64,000 nucleotides of DNA from Gamarada debralockiae (GCA_002803225.1 NXFV01001430.1:1-64000), one strand, 5' to 3'; counted from the first letter of the stretch, positions 10,469 to 23,060 are shown. The notes: generated from the letters alone by a model not told the origin. Program-made: numbers and translations.

Positions 10469-13400
10469 ATGGCCGATACGGAAATGTCGAACGGCGCGAC
10501 AGCCCTGGAGTCTACCTCACATATCCCAATCGCGCAGCTCACACCCCTCCTCGCAGCCCCTTCGACGAGGTCAGTAAAAGCCATCGTTACCCTCACATGG
10601 CCCTACAGCTCTGCGACAGGCTCCGTGGCCTTCCTTCTCGTTGAACCCGATTTTCGTTTGCGCCGAACAAGGGGTCAGGTTCGCGTTCAATTCTCAGGAT
10701 CAAGCGCGAAAGCTGTCGCAAAGGCTGGTATTGCAAGTGGAGATGAGGTCATACTGAGCTTAGATGGAGTGGAATGTGTGCAAGACGAAACCCCATTTGC
10801 GACTCCTGGCAGAGGCGTAGAGTTTGATTTGAAGTTCACAGAGCGGTTACTTCTTCAGGTCAGTTCTCAAAGATAACGAGAGATGCTTTTGCTAATTCAT
10901 GATTGCAGTTCCGACAAGAAGATTCCCAAGAAACTAATCTGATCGATATCGACCATCCATCACCTGAGCCTGAAGCTCCATCACCAGATAGAATACCCTC
11001 CCCAGAAGCTGGTTCGTCTCCACATGCAACCGCGAATTCAACTGGCATTTCAGCGCGACCTAGTCCCATAACAAAAGATGGCGATGAGTGGTCATCTCCA
11101 GCGTTTATTAAGCGCGCAAGAACTTCCTACGGCTCTCTCTTTGACAAGGAATACGATCCATTTGTGGAGGAAGATGGTACAATACGCGGAAAGGGAAGAA
11201 AGAGAACTAGGTTGAGCTCGACATGGAGATATGAAAGTCGCTCTCCAAGCCCAGAGGTGGGACAAGAGCACACCATGGACACCTCACCAGAACCCGAGGT
11301 TCAGCAAAAACCAATGATGACGGATGAAGGATGTCAGACTATTGGACTAGAGGATGATGCTGCAGAAGTATTGGCAGACCTTCACAAGCAAGCTACGAAT
11401 GTGGGAAGCAGCTCATACTCGGAAGCAAATGGAGCAATGGTCTCGGAGATTCAAGCGCAAATCTTAGGAGAAGCTGAGTCTGAACTACCTGCGGATCTAC
11501 CGATGATAGAGACACGACTGGACGCAGATATTGCCAAACGGCCGGAACAAAAGTCTCACAATGAACCCGCTTCCCAGAAGACTCCTTCGGCGCCTCGATT
11601 GCAACCTGTTCCCCCCGATGCGCTACCCCTCGTTTCCCCTCTCATCACGAACAGATTTGGCGCATTCTTAGGGATAGGTCCTGTACAAGAAATTGTCGCC
11701 CAGGTTCCAAGCCTCGACGAACAAATGCCTCCTCCTATCGAAGAGCCTCCGCTACCGGCTGTTGGTGGCGAGCACGAGGACTTGTACGGAGCCAGTCCCG
11801 CTGCCATTCATAGCCAGGCAAATACGAACGAGCTCAATGGCTTTCAGGATCCCTCAGCCGGTATCAATGCCTCAGAAGAAGCTTCGAATATGCAAGGCCA
11901 GTTCTTAGCTGAAGAACAACATGGTCGCTGGCAAAGTACGACAGCACAATTAAGTCGAGGTGGCACTCCACACAAGGTTGTAGAGGAGGTAGAAGAAGAG
12001 GAGCAACAAGATGATTCTTACGTGGAGGAGCGCCAAGAAGAGCTCAATTTCCAGAATAACGGGTTTCCAATCTCAGGAGCAGACGAACAGCAACTTCAGC
12101 AATACCCAGACCCTGATGAAGAAAATTACGGCCAACCAATTGGTGCCTTGGGGCGTGCATCCGCACCAACAGCATATCCCGACTTGCCGGAACGCGATGA
12201 AGAACTTAACAATAGCCATGTTATGCAACAAGCTTTACATCCTAGAGCAGTTTCAATGTCACGTTCGGGAAGTGCACAGTCCGCAGCTATAGATTTGACA
12301 GAACGTAGCGGCGAAGAGGAAGCTAAGGAAGAGGATGAAAGAGATATCCCCGTGGAAGGTCCAATTGATGAGGAAGATTCCATGGATGAGGAAAACGAGC
12401 CAATTCACCGTCGCACGGACGGCTATCGGAGCCTCGGGGAAGAATCCAGCGAGGATGAGGAATCAGATTCGATGAACGACGAGCCTGTACACGATCGTCG
12501 CTTACGGAATGATCCACAGGTTGACGATGAAGACATTTCACAAAACTCCCAAGACGAGAAGGAACTTTACGAAGAAGAGCCTTACGAGGACGAGATTGTT
12601 GAAGATGACGGGCAGTATGAGGGACATCGTCCAGGTTTTGATCAGGAGCATGAAGATGACTTCAATGAGGAAGATGATGAGGGAAGTTACGATGAGGATA
12701 TGGAAGAGGATGATCAACCTCAACGGACTCCTGTGGTGATTGACTTACTTTCTTCTGACGATGAAGACGGTGGAGAGTCAGCCCCGCTGAAGCCTGAATC
12801 TGAGCCCGCTACGCCCCTTCGTCGTCCTACCGAAGCTGAATCTCCTCATTCCTCGGATGACGTACCAAATGAATCCGACGAGGATATGGATGCTGAAGAA
12901 GATATGGACGCAGAGCAAGTTTTATTGCCCGAATCACGGACTCACCCCTCCGAGCAACTCGCAGCACAACAATTCGAGGACGAGAATGAGGATGAGCGCT
13001 TTCGCATGGAGGATGACGTTAACATTGTCAATGCTGAACAGGACGATGACCTCCCACATCCTGGAGATGAAGTTAGCATCGAGGATACTGGTTCAGACGA
13101 TGGTGCCCACGCCAATGGCCCAGTCGAATTAGACCAAGACACGGAAATGGTGCAACCTGACGAAACGTTGGAAGATGAGGAGTCTAGTGGGGCATCCGAA
13201 GAAGATAAGCAGGCAACCGAAGAGGTCGATCCGGAAAAGCTTCATGATGTCCCACCTGGAAGACAAGCACTCCAAGAAGTTGAAGCAAACCGCGAAATTT
13301 CAATGTCTGAGGAAAAGGAAGAAGAATCCGGTCTTTCAAATGTCGACAAACCCTCTGTACAGTCCAGCGGGGATGTTGCGGTACCGCCGCCCTCACTCTT

Positions 13401-14814
13401 TGCAAGGATGTTCAATCTAGATGGTGCCAACGATGAACGCCTACCAAGCTTATATCCAACTCTTCCGAAAGAGGAAGACGTTGCCCCGACTACCAAGGTT
13501 TCCTCTCTAGAGGAAATTTCTCAAAACGCGATTTCTGTCGAAGATCAACCCGCGAGGCAAACCAATGGTCAACTTCCAACTCCTGATGCTACACAACTAT
13601 CTCTGATGAAGGAATCCTCAGAGGTTTCCATACCTTCAATCACTGGCCCGACGCTTCCATTGGAACCTTTAGAAAGCACTTCGGATGATCATATTATCGA
13701 TCCAGCGTTAGAAGATGCTCATCAACCTATCGAAGAGGTCAGCATTGCTTCGGTTGACGATACCCCGGCAAATGTCGAGACTGAAATCACTGGTACGGAA
13801 GTAATTGATGACGATACTTCCAAGGTTAGCCTCGAGTCAAACAGCATCGAGAAAGCTCAAGATGCAAAGACGGCACAGGTTGTCATTGAAGCCCATAATA
13901 CGAGATCGCGAACCAGGCAACAGAACGGCAGCGTTGAACCTGTCATTCACGAACAAGTTCAGAGTGCAGAGGAAGTCGTCCGTGTTAGTCCAAGGCGGAG
14001 TCACAGACGAGGGAAATCGACGTCGTCGACTACAGAGTCACCACAGACTAGACGCCTAACCACGCCCTCTAAGTCTACAAGAAAGGCCAATCAAGACGAG
14101 CCTGTCAGCGCACGTACTGACCGATCATCTTCAATCATCCTGGACGAACGAACAACACCAAAGGGTCACGATGCAAGTATTGAACTCGCCATGTCAGCTT
14201 TAGATTCACCAATCAAGCAACAACACGATCTTCGCAGCAAGCAACCCAGCATGGATATGAAACTCAAGTTGACGCGAGCTCTACGCACCGAGTTGAGCGA
14301 GTTCACTGCCTTGAAAGTACTTCGATTTCATCTTACTCAGAAACTCGATGTCCTTGGAGTAGTGACCACAGTTCCACCAGAACCGGAGAGAGCTAAATCT
14401 GGTCCTCGACACTACCAAATCTCATTCAACATCACCGATCAGTCGATAGCACCTGGTGGATCACCACCTGTTACGGAGGTTCAAGTTTTCCGCCCATACA
14501 AAGACGCCCTACCTATTGTTAAAGTCGGGGACGGGATTCTTCTTCGAAACTTTCTAGTCGTCTCAGTGAAGAATAAAGGATTTGCTCTCCAGTCCAGTGA
14601 AGCCAGCAGCTGGGCGGTATTCAGGGGCGAGGAAGAAGAGGAAATTGACGTGCGTGGTCCTCCAGTGGAGTATGGTGCTGGAGAAAAGAAGCAAATCGCT
14701 ATGTTGCGGTCATGGTACGCCGACCTTGACTCCAAAGCAATGGAGAAAATAGACAAGGCGAATGGGGACAAAGGTACGGTTGGCGCTGGCAAGGGCATTG
14801 GGAAGGTGTTTTGA
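10469..14814 (+). CDS. Acidic protein with C-terminal POT1/Cdc13-type OB fold
   Basis: Exons 10469-10858 and 10909-14814 (50-nt intron) encode 1431 residues. The last about 160 residues (from KLKLTRALRTELSEF... to SSEASSWAVF) look like the Telo_bind OB fold of POT1/Cdc13 proteins that hold single-stranded telomere ends. The first about 130 residues also look like an OB fold (strand-rich, IPIAQLTPL...GDEVILSLDGVEC). Between them lies about 1100 residues of low-complexity, highly acidic sequence with many Ser-Pro/Thr-Pro sites, predicted disordered. I infer a nuclear telomere-capping or ssDNA-binding role; it could instead be a general ssDNA factor. Start is the first ATG that keeps the N-terminal fold. 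The gene diverges from the FAD monooxygenase. Confidence 0.75.
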
Positions 14815-15446
14815 GTAGCATTTGTATGAGACGGCAAGAGATATCCTGGAACGTTTGGCGCATTTCCCTAAAAGCTTTGTACAAGTATATGATGCTGTAG
14901 ACATCGGATAGCGGCGATAGCCTTGAGATGAAGAATTTACCAATGTCGGCTGGAATAGGAAATCGCTCCCCTGCTCGGACCTGCATAGTTCGCCGAATCT
15001 CCGTGGTGTGATTCGCTCCAAATTCGGGCCTGCCATGAATTTGTCATCCACCAAGAAACGCCATCGAGTTATACGAAGACTTCTCTGGACGCATCAATTG
15101 GTAATATGCATGAATGCATCGTGGATTTGTTCTCTGATCTTGTATTGACGCAGTATCCATGTGGAATTTTGCTGACAGTGCTGCAACATAGATGAGGGAA
15201 GAATCGCATATCCACGGCAGTTAGCATTCTCTCGAAGAAACGCATATATAATGTGAGGGGTTCATGGCAAGTGCGATTCATTTCCTCAATTCACTCACCT
15301 CACACTCAATCACACTCTTAAATCTCAAATCTCAAATCCCTTCACCAACATCCACATCCCATCCAAACTCCCACCCTGATCTACCCCGCCTGCCCCTCAT
15401 CCAGCCCCAAACCAACCAATCAGCCCCTTCCCTCCCAATAGCCAAA
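14815..15446. promoter_or_regulatory. Intergenic region with TATA-like element before reductase gene
   Basis: A TATATAAT element at 15245-15252 lies about 195 bases before the ATG of the next gene and is followed by a long C/T-rich, CACTC-rich leader, the usual look of a fungal core promoter and 5' untranslated region. No other feature was seen. Confidence 0.4.
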
Positions 15447-16649
15447 ATGCCCAAAACTCTCCTAACCGGCGCAAACGGTTTCGTCGCAGCCACCATCTTG
15501 GACGAGCTCATTTCTCAAGGCCACACCGTCGTCGGCTCCGTCCGCTCAGCAGCCAAAGGGCAGCAAATTCTCGACCGTCATCCCGAGTACAAAGACCATC
15601 TGGACTTCGTTGTCGTGTCTGATTACACGGTTCCAGGAACATGGGATGATGCCTTCAAGCGCCACGATTTTGATTTTGTGGTCCATAGTGCTGCGCCCTT
15701 GTTGGATAATCCGGAGAATACGGATTTTGTGGAGCATTTTCTGAAGCCGAGTGTTAATGGGTAAGTTCTCTTCGGTTTTGTATGGGGGGAGAGGAGGGGT
15801 TTGGATGAGGCTGACGTGAGGGAATGTAGGGCACTGGAGATTTTGAAATCTGCCAGCAAATATGGCAAGAACATTAAGGCTGTTGCTGTTACTGGCTCCG
15901 TGAACGCCGTTACCACAGGCCAAGATGCCAGAACACGCGCGTACAACAGCGAGGAATGGCTTCCCGTGCGTTCCCCCCTCTTCCATCCAAGTAAATTCCA
16001 ACTAATTATTTCAATAGGTGACTATTGACGATGCAATCAAAGCCAATAATAATTATATTTCCTACTGTGTCGCCAAAGCGGAATCCGAGAAAGCGATTTG
16101 GAAGTACGTCGAAGAAGAGAAACCACATTATAGCGTTTCTGTTTTACTGCCTGCTCTGATCTTTGGTCCACCTATCCAGCCGATTACGAACTTGAAGAAG
16201 ATCAATTTCTCGAATGATCAGTTCTATTCACTTTTTAATGGGACAGCAGAAGTTACTCCTCCTACTCCCTTTCCGTCCTATGTACGTCTCCTATCCTCCG
16301 CCCTCCAATTCAATCTTCTCTTCCAATCAAACTAACATACGAGTAGATTGATGTCCGGGATCTCGCAAACGCACATATTCTGAGTCTTACCACGCCAGCG
16401 GTGTTCAACAAACGCTTCATTCCAGGCGGCAAGCCGTTCTCTATGCAAGCAGCTGTCAATGTTTTGAAGGAGACGGTCCCGGAGTTGAAGGGCAGATTCC
16501 CGAAGGATAGTGATGAGGATGTAGCTGTGCCAAAACTCACTGATGTGGAGGAGTGGAATGAGAAATTGGGGCTGAAGTTGAGGACGCCGGAGGAGACGTT
16601 TGGGGATGCGGCGAGGGAGATGTTGAGGTTGGAGAAGGTGATGGGGTGA
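15447..16649 (+). CDS. Extended SDR aldehyde/ketone reductase (Gre2/DFR-like)
   Basis: NAD(P)H-dependent reductase of the extended short-chain dehydrogenase family, close to yeast methylglyoxal reductase Gre2 and plant dihydroflavonol reductases. Exons 15447-15760, 15830-15965, 16018-16281 and 16347-16649 (introns 69, 52, 65 nt) give 338 residues. Cofactor motif TGANGFVA is at residues 7-14; the VTGS active-site strand is followed by catalytic YCVAK (Tyr166, Lys170); IDVRDLANAHI is the conserved C-terminal segment. The ATG sits in a good context (CCAAAATGCC). Soluble and cytosolic by appearance. The physiological substrate cannot be read from the sequence. Confidence 0.9.
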
Positions 16650-17829
16650 ATCAGGGTGGTGGCTCTTTACTGGAGTCTCGGAAAGTTCTTTTCACCTTTC
16701 ATTCTGTCTGCGAAAATGTTTATAGAGCATTCCTTTGTCTGAAGTAGTAATCTCATATCGTTTCCGTCTTGAAACCAGTGGCGCATTCCTGTTTGTCTGA
16801 TAATCATTAGAGAAAGAGCTTGTGGATGCCATCTAAAATAATGCATATATTATCTCCTCCCTGGTACTGTATTCAACTGACAATAACAAAAACATTTAAT
16901 ATACTCCCGAAAGTCCATCGACCATGGATCATCGACCAACAGACAACAGACAAACGCCTAGGGACAAAATCCGTCTAACAAGCCTAACACATTAGAGCGG
17001 TTTCTTGCATCCAATTCTCACTAGGAGGACCTTCCTATTCTCGGTATCCATCAGCTTTGTCTGGTCGCCAGCCTTCACTTCGGATTATTTATCCGTTCTC
17101 GCATCCAATTCTTGCCAGAAGCTCCCTTCTATTATCCGTACCCATCAACTTTCGTCTAGCTATCACCCTTCGCTTCGAATCACTCGTCTCGCGGCTCATC
17201 TCCCTGCCACCTCCCATACAATCGCTCAAATTATCAATATTCGTCGGCTCCGTATTCGTTTCCAACTCAAATTCATCGTTCTCGTCTGCTTCGTTCTCGC
17301 CCCTACAATCCTCCGCCTTCCCACCCATCACAACCCTTACAACGATCTTGAGAATCATGCCAAACCAAATCAAGCCAGAATTTGCAGCAGCAACATCATG
17401 CCGAGGAAATTCCACTTCACTTCTACATTCAAGCAAATAAGTCCTTCTTGATCTCGAAATGGCGAGAACAGATGCGAGAAATTATCAGGATGTGCAGGCA
17501 TGTCAAGCTGCACTTCGTTCGTGGCTCCGTCGTAGCAACCATACATCATGGTGTTGGGTTCAGTGAGGCTGAAGCTGAAGATCCAGACCTTTGATAAGCA
17601 TGCATTAAAAATTGATATTTGACTTTCAGTCGCTTCCAAGTGCGGTAAACCATGAAAGAAAATGGCTAAAGTCAGAATTCTGGGACTATACCGATTCGTC
17701 TCAGCCGTGTTCGAGCGCCACCAATTTGCCAAGATGTCATTCATGGCCCAAGGTCGTGAGTTTATTTTGTACTTGTTCAACTCGACATCTAAGAGACCTA
17801 GAATCAGCTATCTCAAGTGATGAATCCAT
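16650..17829. other. Intergenic region with diverged tandem duplication
   Basis: Convergent 3' ends of the reductase and the NLR. Overlapping open frames on both strands near 17.0-17.45 kb follow from the C/T-rich composition and show no family likeness. A 95-base tandem duplication lies inside. Confidence 0.5.
17002..17190. repeat. Diverged tandem duplication, about 95-base unit
   Basis: Two adjacent copies can be aligned by eye: each has GCATCCAATTCT near its start, then CCTTCTATT/CCTTCCTATT, CATCAGCTTT/CATCAACTTT, and CTTCRCTTCG near its end. They differ at many positions, so the duplication is old. It is non-coding as far as I can see. Confidence 0.55.
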
Positions 17830-20426
17830 CTAGATAGCTTGGTCCCTCTTAGCGGGGTTCGCGAACTTCTGTCCAAGTTGAAGGGTTCCAGAGCTCTCCA
17901 TGATTTCATAATCGTCCCGGAAAATCCGAGGATCGATTTCTGGTGTCACTGTCCTAGCTCCGTGTTGAATCAAAAGCTCCTCCATCCCACCATTTAGAAC
18001 CGCCCAATATAATGGAGATTCGCCTCTATTATTCGGAAGATTTGGGTTTGCACCTCTCTCTAAAAGTAGCTTGACGACGTCGGGGTGATGTCTGTATACG
18101 GCAACGTGCAATGCACTTGAATGAGCTCGCCCTCCAAGCTGATTGATATCAATATCTTTCTCGGTGTCTAGAATTATGCGCACAACTTCCGTGAGTCCAT
18201 AAGAAGCCGCATAATATAATGGATGCGTATTCAGGATATAGTTATCCGGCGAGGTGGGTATCAGCATACCGACCCAGAACGCGAAGTTGCCTCCCGTAGG
18301 CAACTTGGATGTAGCAAAGAATCTTTGAAGGAGTTCTCTGGTGTTTGATTCTATGTGGTCCTCATGAGCGCCTTTGTCTCTTTCCAAGTACATTGGCCAA
18401 AAGTGAACAGCATGGGACAGGAAGGGGAACTCCCTCAAACGCTGTTTCATCTTCGATCTTTCATGGCCGTTGGCGAATTGGAGGTTTAGGAGGTACGCTA
18501 TACAGGTTCTCGCGAAGAATTGCCGAGCGGAATGTTGAGAGAAATGGAATTTCGACTGGCCGGAAGGTCTTGATTGGGTCAGATAATCAGCGACAGATGC
18601 GTGGGCAAGCCTCAGAGTATACACTTGAGGAACGTAAGCAGCATGAATGAAGCTATCCATAGATCGATGTTCGGGCGCAACGGTGACAAGAGAAGCGCAC
18701 ATAGATAGAATGCTCCGCGGATCAAGAAGTCGAGAGTCGGGGTCGAATCGAGGAGGGATAGCGTCAAGATCCACGGCCAGAATCTCCGCGATCTCCTCCA
18801 GCGTCAGTGGTTCCACTGTTACTATCAATGCCTGCAAAGTCTTCATCACCTCGACCTGGTGAAAGTCGTCGATTTCAAGGAGAATCCGATCGTACGTTTC
18901 ATCCAAGTTCTTGGGTAGGGATGTCAGCGCTTTTTTGATAGCGGCCACTGACATGCAGCGTTTCAACATGTCCAGCTGGCACACTACCCAACGAAACCTT
19001 CCGAACGGTTCAGCAGAATTTCAAGAAATTGAAGAGAACACGACACCTACATTCCATCCTCTTTGGCTATCAGCACCTCTTGGATCTGCCTCCGGATTTC
19101 AGACGGCCATCTCGTCAAAGTCTTGTCGTTAGCCAGTTTATCAACAATATATACCGTGATGTCTTTGTTCATCCGCGAATCCTGGAGGCAGATGCTGTCG
19201 CTGACGAGCCCTTCAAACGACTCCTCAATTGACGCCAATTGGCGACTCGTAGCCAGGAGATGAAGTCTTGAAAGCTCCCATTCCTGAGTCGTCCTAATAA
19301 ACCCCAAAACTTCCTCGCAATCCGAGCTTTCATCTAATGCATCAAAAATGATGTAAACGTTGTGGAAAGTCAAGATAATGTTGCGAAGCGCAGTTACCAG
19401 GTCTTCGTCGTCGACGAATTTCTTCCCATTTTGATGGCTTTCGTAGAGATCTAGTAAAGGCCGAGGGATCGAATCTGATTGAGCCACCAGTTGAGTTATC
19501 AAAGATCGGACTAAAGCTGCAAGGTTTCGTTTCCCGGTATCGTTGAAGTCAAAGTAGAAGTACGCCACGGCTGTCTTTGGCATTTCTTGGCAGTAATCAA
19601 CGATTCGGTCGATGATGGTGGAACACAGAACGGTCTTTCCGCTCCCGGCTGGGTCTTGTAATTAATAATCAAGTCGATCTTCGACTCCAAGAAACTTACG
19701 GATGCCATACAGCCACAAAAAGGATGCGGCCCGGTGCAGCCAGCGCTCATATTGCTTGCTAGTCAAGAACCATTCACCACTTTTCGGCTGGCGTTTCTTC
19801 CGACTCGCAACATGATTCGCGTGCGGATCAGGAGCTGCTAACCATTTGAAAATATCGTTATATTTCTGATCTGTGGGAGTTAGCACTCGCTCGTCAGATA
19901 TTCAATGCCAATAGAAAATCAGGGAGGACATACCATCGCTGTGCCTTTGAAACAAACGCGTCAGGTCCTCAACATCCTCACGAACCGCGAGGCTCAAGGT
20001 CGCTTGGTCCGCAGACAATGCAAGTTGCATCGTACTCTTCAACCTCTCCAAGCTGCCCAGCGCTTTTCGCATCTCGCCTTCCTGTAATGGCCACACCAGG
20101 CTCCTTTTCACTGCTCTCCATCCCGTCTCCGGTTCCAGTTTTGATTTCAACCTTTCCAGCTCAGATTGACAGGTCAAAAGTGGTCCATCTGGTCTGGCAA
20201 GCAGTTCGAACGTCGACAACCTGGCCGGGTCGCTCGACGCTGATTTCTCCACCAGCCGCAGAAGGGCATCGAGGACGTCTTTCAGACTGCTGAGTTCATC
20301 AGACAGCTGGATTACTTCGCGAGACGCATGCTTCTGTCCTTGTCGATAATCATAGCAGATAGATATGACGGCAGAAGTCACCTGGAGGACGGCGATCAGG
20401 GTTCCGGTGATGCTCAATGGGTCCAT
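17830..20426 (-). CDS. NLR-type receptor: N-terminal helical domain, NACHT, ankyrin
   Basis: Fungal STAND NTPase, the class that mediates non-self recognition and heterokaryon incompatibility. Exons (minus) 20426-19934, 19870-19700, 19654-19051, 18997-17830 (introns 63, 45, 53 nt) give 811 residues. N-terminus MDPLSITGTLIAVLQ begins the helical signalling domain typical of fungal NLRs. The NACHT P-loop HPAGSGKT is at about 222-229, restored by the second splice; Walker B-like YIIFDALDE is at about 321-329; then MFRWVVCQLD and the winged-helix part. Ankyrin-like repeats (HPLYYAASYG..., ALHVAVYRHH..., GESPLYWAVLNGG) occupy about 685-790. Two of three introns end in AAG rather than CAG/TAG. The gene appears intact; its ligand is unknown. 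Confidence 0.88.
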
Positions 20427-20467
20427 TCTGGGGGAATTGCAGGGTAAATCAAGACACGCGTAGATGC

Positions 20468-21050
20468 TCAACTTGAGAACATATCAAACAAATGGTACAA
20501 TGCATCCGTCAAAGCGTCATGAGATTTGGAGATAGCGATGTAAATCAGAGCCTGCGAGAGACGTTGTTCTAAAGCTGAAACTTCATCGGAGGTCGCGGGT
20601 TTTCCAGAGCTGCTTCGTCCGAACGTAGTTGTCCTGGAATAGCTACGCGGAAATAGACTCCTATCCTCCCCATAAGCTTCTTCCTCGACATTTGTCAAAT
20701 AATCTCTCACTCTATTTCGATTGTTGCGCAATGGTTGGAGGAAGTTGCGAAGGATGGAGTGCTGACGGAGCAGCGCAAAAATTGGTACGGTCAATAGCCT
20801 CGTAAATCCACCCCTGCTGTCAACTAAACCTACCCTCGTGCTGCCACCAGCAATCTGCCCACCATCACCACAAACTAGCATCGAGATGCTGAACAAAGAG
20901 TAAATGGCAGGATCGAAGTCCGATTCTGTGCTGATCGTTGGTGCCACGATAATCAGCACTCTAGTCTCGGCTTTGACGGCAGAGTTGAGAAGGTAACTTC
21001 CATTATTACCATCAAGCCTCGCAGGGCTGACGCATCCTTCCCTAGAAACG
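20468..21050 (-). CDS. Open frame upstream of NLR, unrecognised
   Basis: An uninterrupted frame of about 190 codons ends just before the NLR start, but it contains no ATG near its beginning. The deduced sequence (for example RVLIIVAPTI, FTRLLTVPIFALLRQ, LEQRLSQALIYIAISKSHDALTDAL) looks protein-like but matches no family I know. It may be the last exon of an undetected gene, a relic, or an upstream exon of the NLR: a donor in its last codons and the CCCCCAG just before the NLR ATG would join it in frame. I favour relic or chance, because MDPLS is the usual NLR beginning. Confidence 0.25.
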
Positions 21051-21099
21051 GCCCCTTTGCTTCGTACTCATAACTATGGCCCGCAGCCAGTCCTCCTCT

Positions 21100-22545
21100 G
21101 CCTCATGCAGTGGTCACCAAGTGGGACGGCGGGAATGTTTATGTCAAGTGTCCGTGTTGCGAAAGAGAGCAATGCCATGAAGTCGGCGAGAAACCCTTCT
21201 TGGCCGCACAAGGGTCTCTCACTGAACATCGGTTCTCAGAGGTATGATTCTTATATCCTTACGAACCTGAGGCTAGAGGCTGACACTTTCTGCCAAATCG
21301 ACAAGGTGAATGCACATTCGTCTCTGTTGGCGTGGAACTTGTGAGTAACATCCAGACACCATGACAGTTATGTTTCTGATCCAGAGGAGGAAGAATCGGA
21401 GGATAAAGACAAAGACGATTCGGACGATGCCATCACATCTTTTATAGATATGAAAGACGATATTTCAAAATATGACATTGCCCGATTTGACAGAGGATTT
21501 CTCAAGAGAGCCACGATTGATCCCGAGCCACCCACCAAAGAACAAACCACCGACGAGTTTATAACCTCGTTTATGACAGATCCAACATATAGGGTACCTC
21601 TTTATTTATCTTACTGTATCTTGAACCAAGCATAGGCACTCCAGCACTTGATGCGCAACTATGACGACTCGTTCATAGGTGTCACAGACAAGAATGGCAA
21701 CACCGGTATTGGCCTAGCTACAATGGACGGCGCCTGCGAGGCCCTGGTCTATCTCCATAAGTAAGGATGCGAGATTGATAAAGCGAACAAGAAAGGGCGG
21801 GCGCCATTGATGGAAGCTGCTCTTTGGGGACACCGTACTGTCGTCGACTACCTGCTTCAAAATGGAGCCAACCAGCATTAGCAGATCACTGAGGCAGAAC
21901 CGCACTTGATCTGGTCACATCTTCCAAAAGGAATATCAAAGAGAGGAGAGCTAGAATGGGTTTCGCTGAACCAGAAACCCCCACTGCTGAATCCAACTGC
22001 AGGCTCATAGCTATCAAGCTCTCTGCCTTCAACCCGCAACCCCCTCCGCCTAGCACTACCCCTCTTCGCTCAGGCCACTTCGAGAAACGTCGAGACTTCC
22101 GAATCCAACCCTCAGTTTCTATCAATTCGACTACCCCGTCCGCGATATATAGCATACCATAACGCGTCTTAACCGTAGCCCTCTTTACGACGAAATCAGC
22201 GCCGTGAGAGGGTGGTCGAATAGCAGCCAGGAAGGCGGTATCATTTCAAACGCAATATGGACCGGCAAGTGCTGCAGCTTTGCAGCCTGATCGGATGTGA
22301 ATCGCCCCTTGATAGAAATGGTGATAATCGACCTGGCTCCTTCAAAGCCTGCCACGCCGAGAAACAGCCCGTCGCACGTCTTGGATTATATCTTGGCTAT
22401 CCTCTATGCGGAAGAGGATTTCCAGAGCTACCACAAGCTACTGGTGTTGAACGGGGTGCGGCCTCCCACGCCCCCGGATGAGGTGACTATTTGCACACAA
22501 GTTTGCTACGATTGCCCCCCATTCTTTGCGCACATAAATTAGATG
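21100..22545 (+). pseudogene. Decayed ankyrin-repeat / DYW-like deaminase gene
   Basis: Pieces in changing frames on the plus strand follow the order of a common fungal family. First a cysteine-rich module (KWDGGNVYVKCPCCE, then QIDKV and FVSVGVEL), then an acidic linker, then ankyrin-like text (DKNGNTGIGLATMDG; KGRAPLMEAALWGHRTVVDYLL). The C-terminus is cytidine-deaminase-like, with CHAEKQ (HAE at 22353-22361) and CYDC (22504-22515). The HAEK...CxDC pair recalls the DYW-type nucleic-acid deaminases known from plants and ascomycetes. The reading frame is broken by stops at 21762-21764 (TAA) and 21879-21881 (TAG) and by several frameshifts, so no working protein is expected. It lies beside an NLR. 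Confidence 0.7.
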
Positions 22546-23060
22546 TACGGTATTCAGTTTGCCGCTCTGTTTTGCTGAAGATGGCCTTGTCAGAGAAGAG
22601 AGGATGGCGCGTATGACGAACGCAAGAGGCACCTTTCCATCTCCGTTGTCTGAGAGGTTGATTTCGATAGTTTAGGTAATCTGCAACGTCCAAGGTCAAA
22701 CTTGTAATCGGCACTACATTCCTTCAACCTTGTCACAGCCTTAAATCACGAATCGCAATGAGAAGGATGAGAAATCGCACTGGTATCACATTCAGCATCC
22801 AAATCTTAGGACAATGCCCTTGTATTGCGCTCCAACTAAAGCAACGCACCCGGAAGAGCCGCTGGCGCTCGACGACCCTATGTATGATACAGCAACAGCC
22901 CATCATTGCAAAACCCAGGAGAAAAGAAGTCGCCATCCTAGCCAACATAATATCGTGTCGATGTCGCTTACCAATCAATGCAGCCCAAATATAGTACAAA
23001 TGTGTGTATTTCCCACCAAACCAATTGTCATGCATCGTCTAGTTCTAGCCCAGACACTGT
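22546..23060. other. Intergenic region after the deaminase relic
   Basis: Convergent end of the relic and of the eIF4E gene. The open frames crossing it show no recognisable protein signature. Confidence 0.4.

Noticed and set aside
16983..17451. Overlapping open frames of 115-148 codons on both strands
   Set aside because: They follow from C/T-rich tandem-duplicated DNA; no motif, no consistent start, and all overlap each other.
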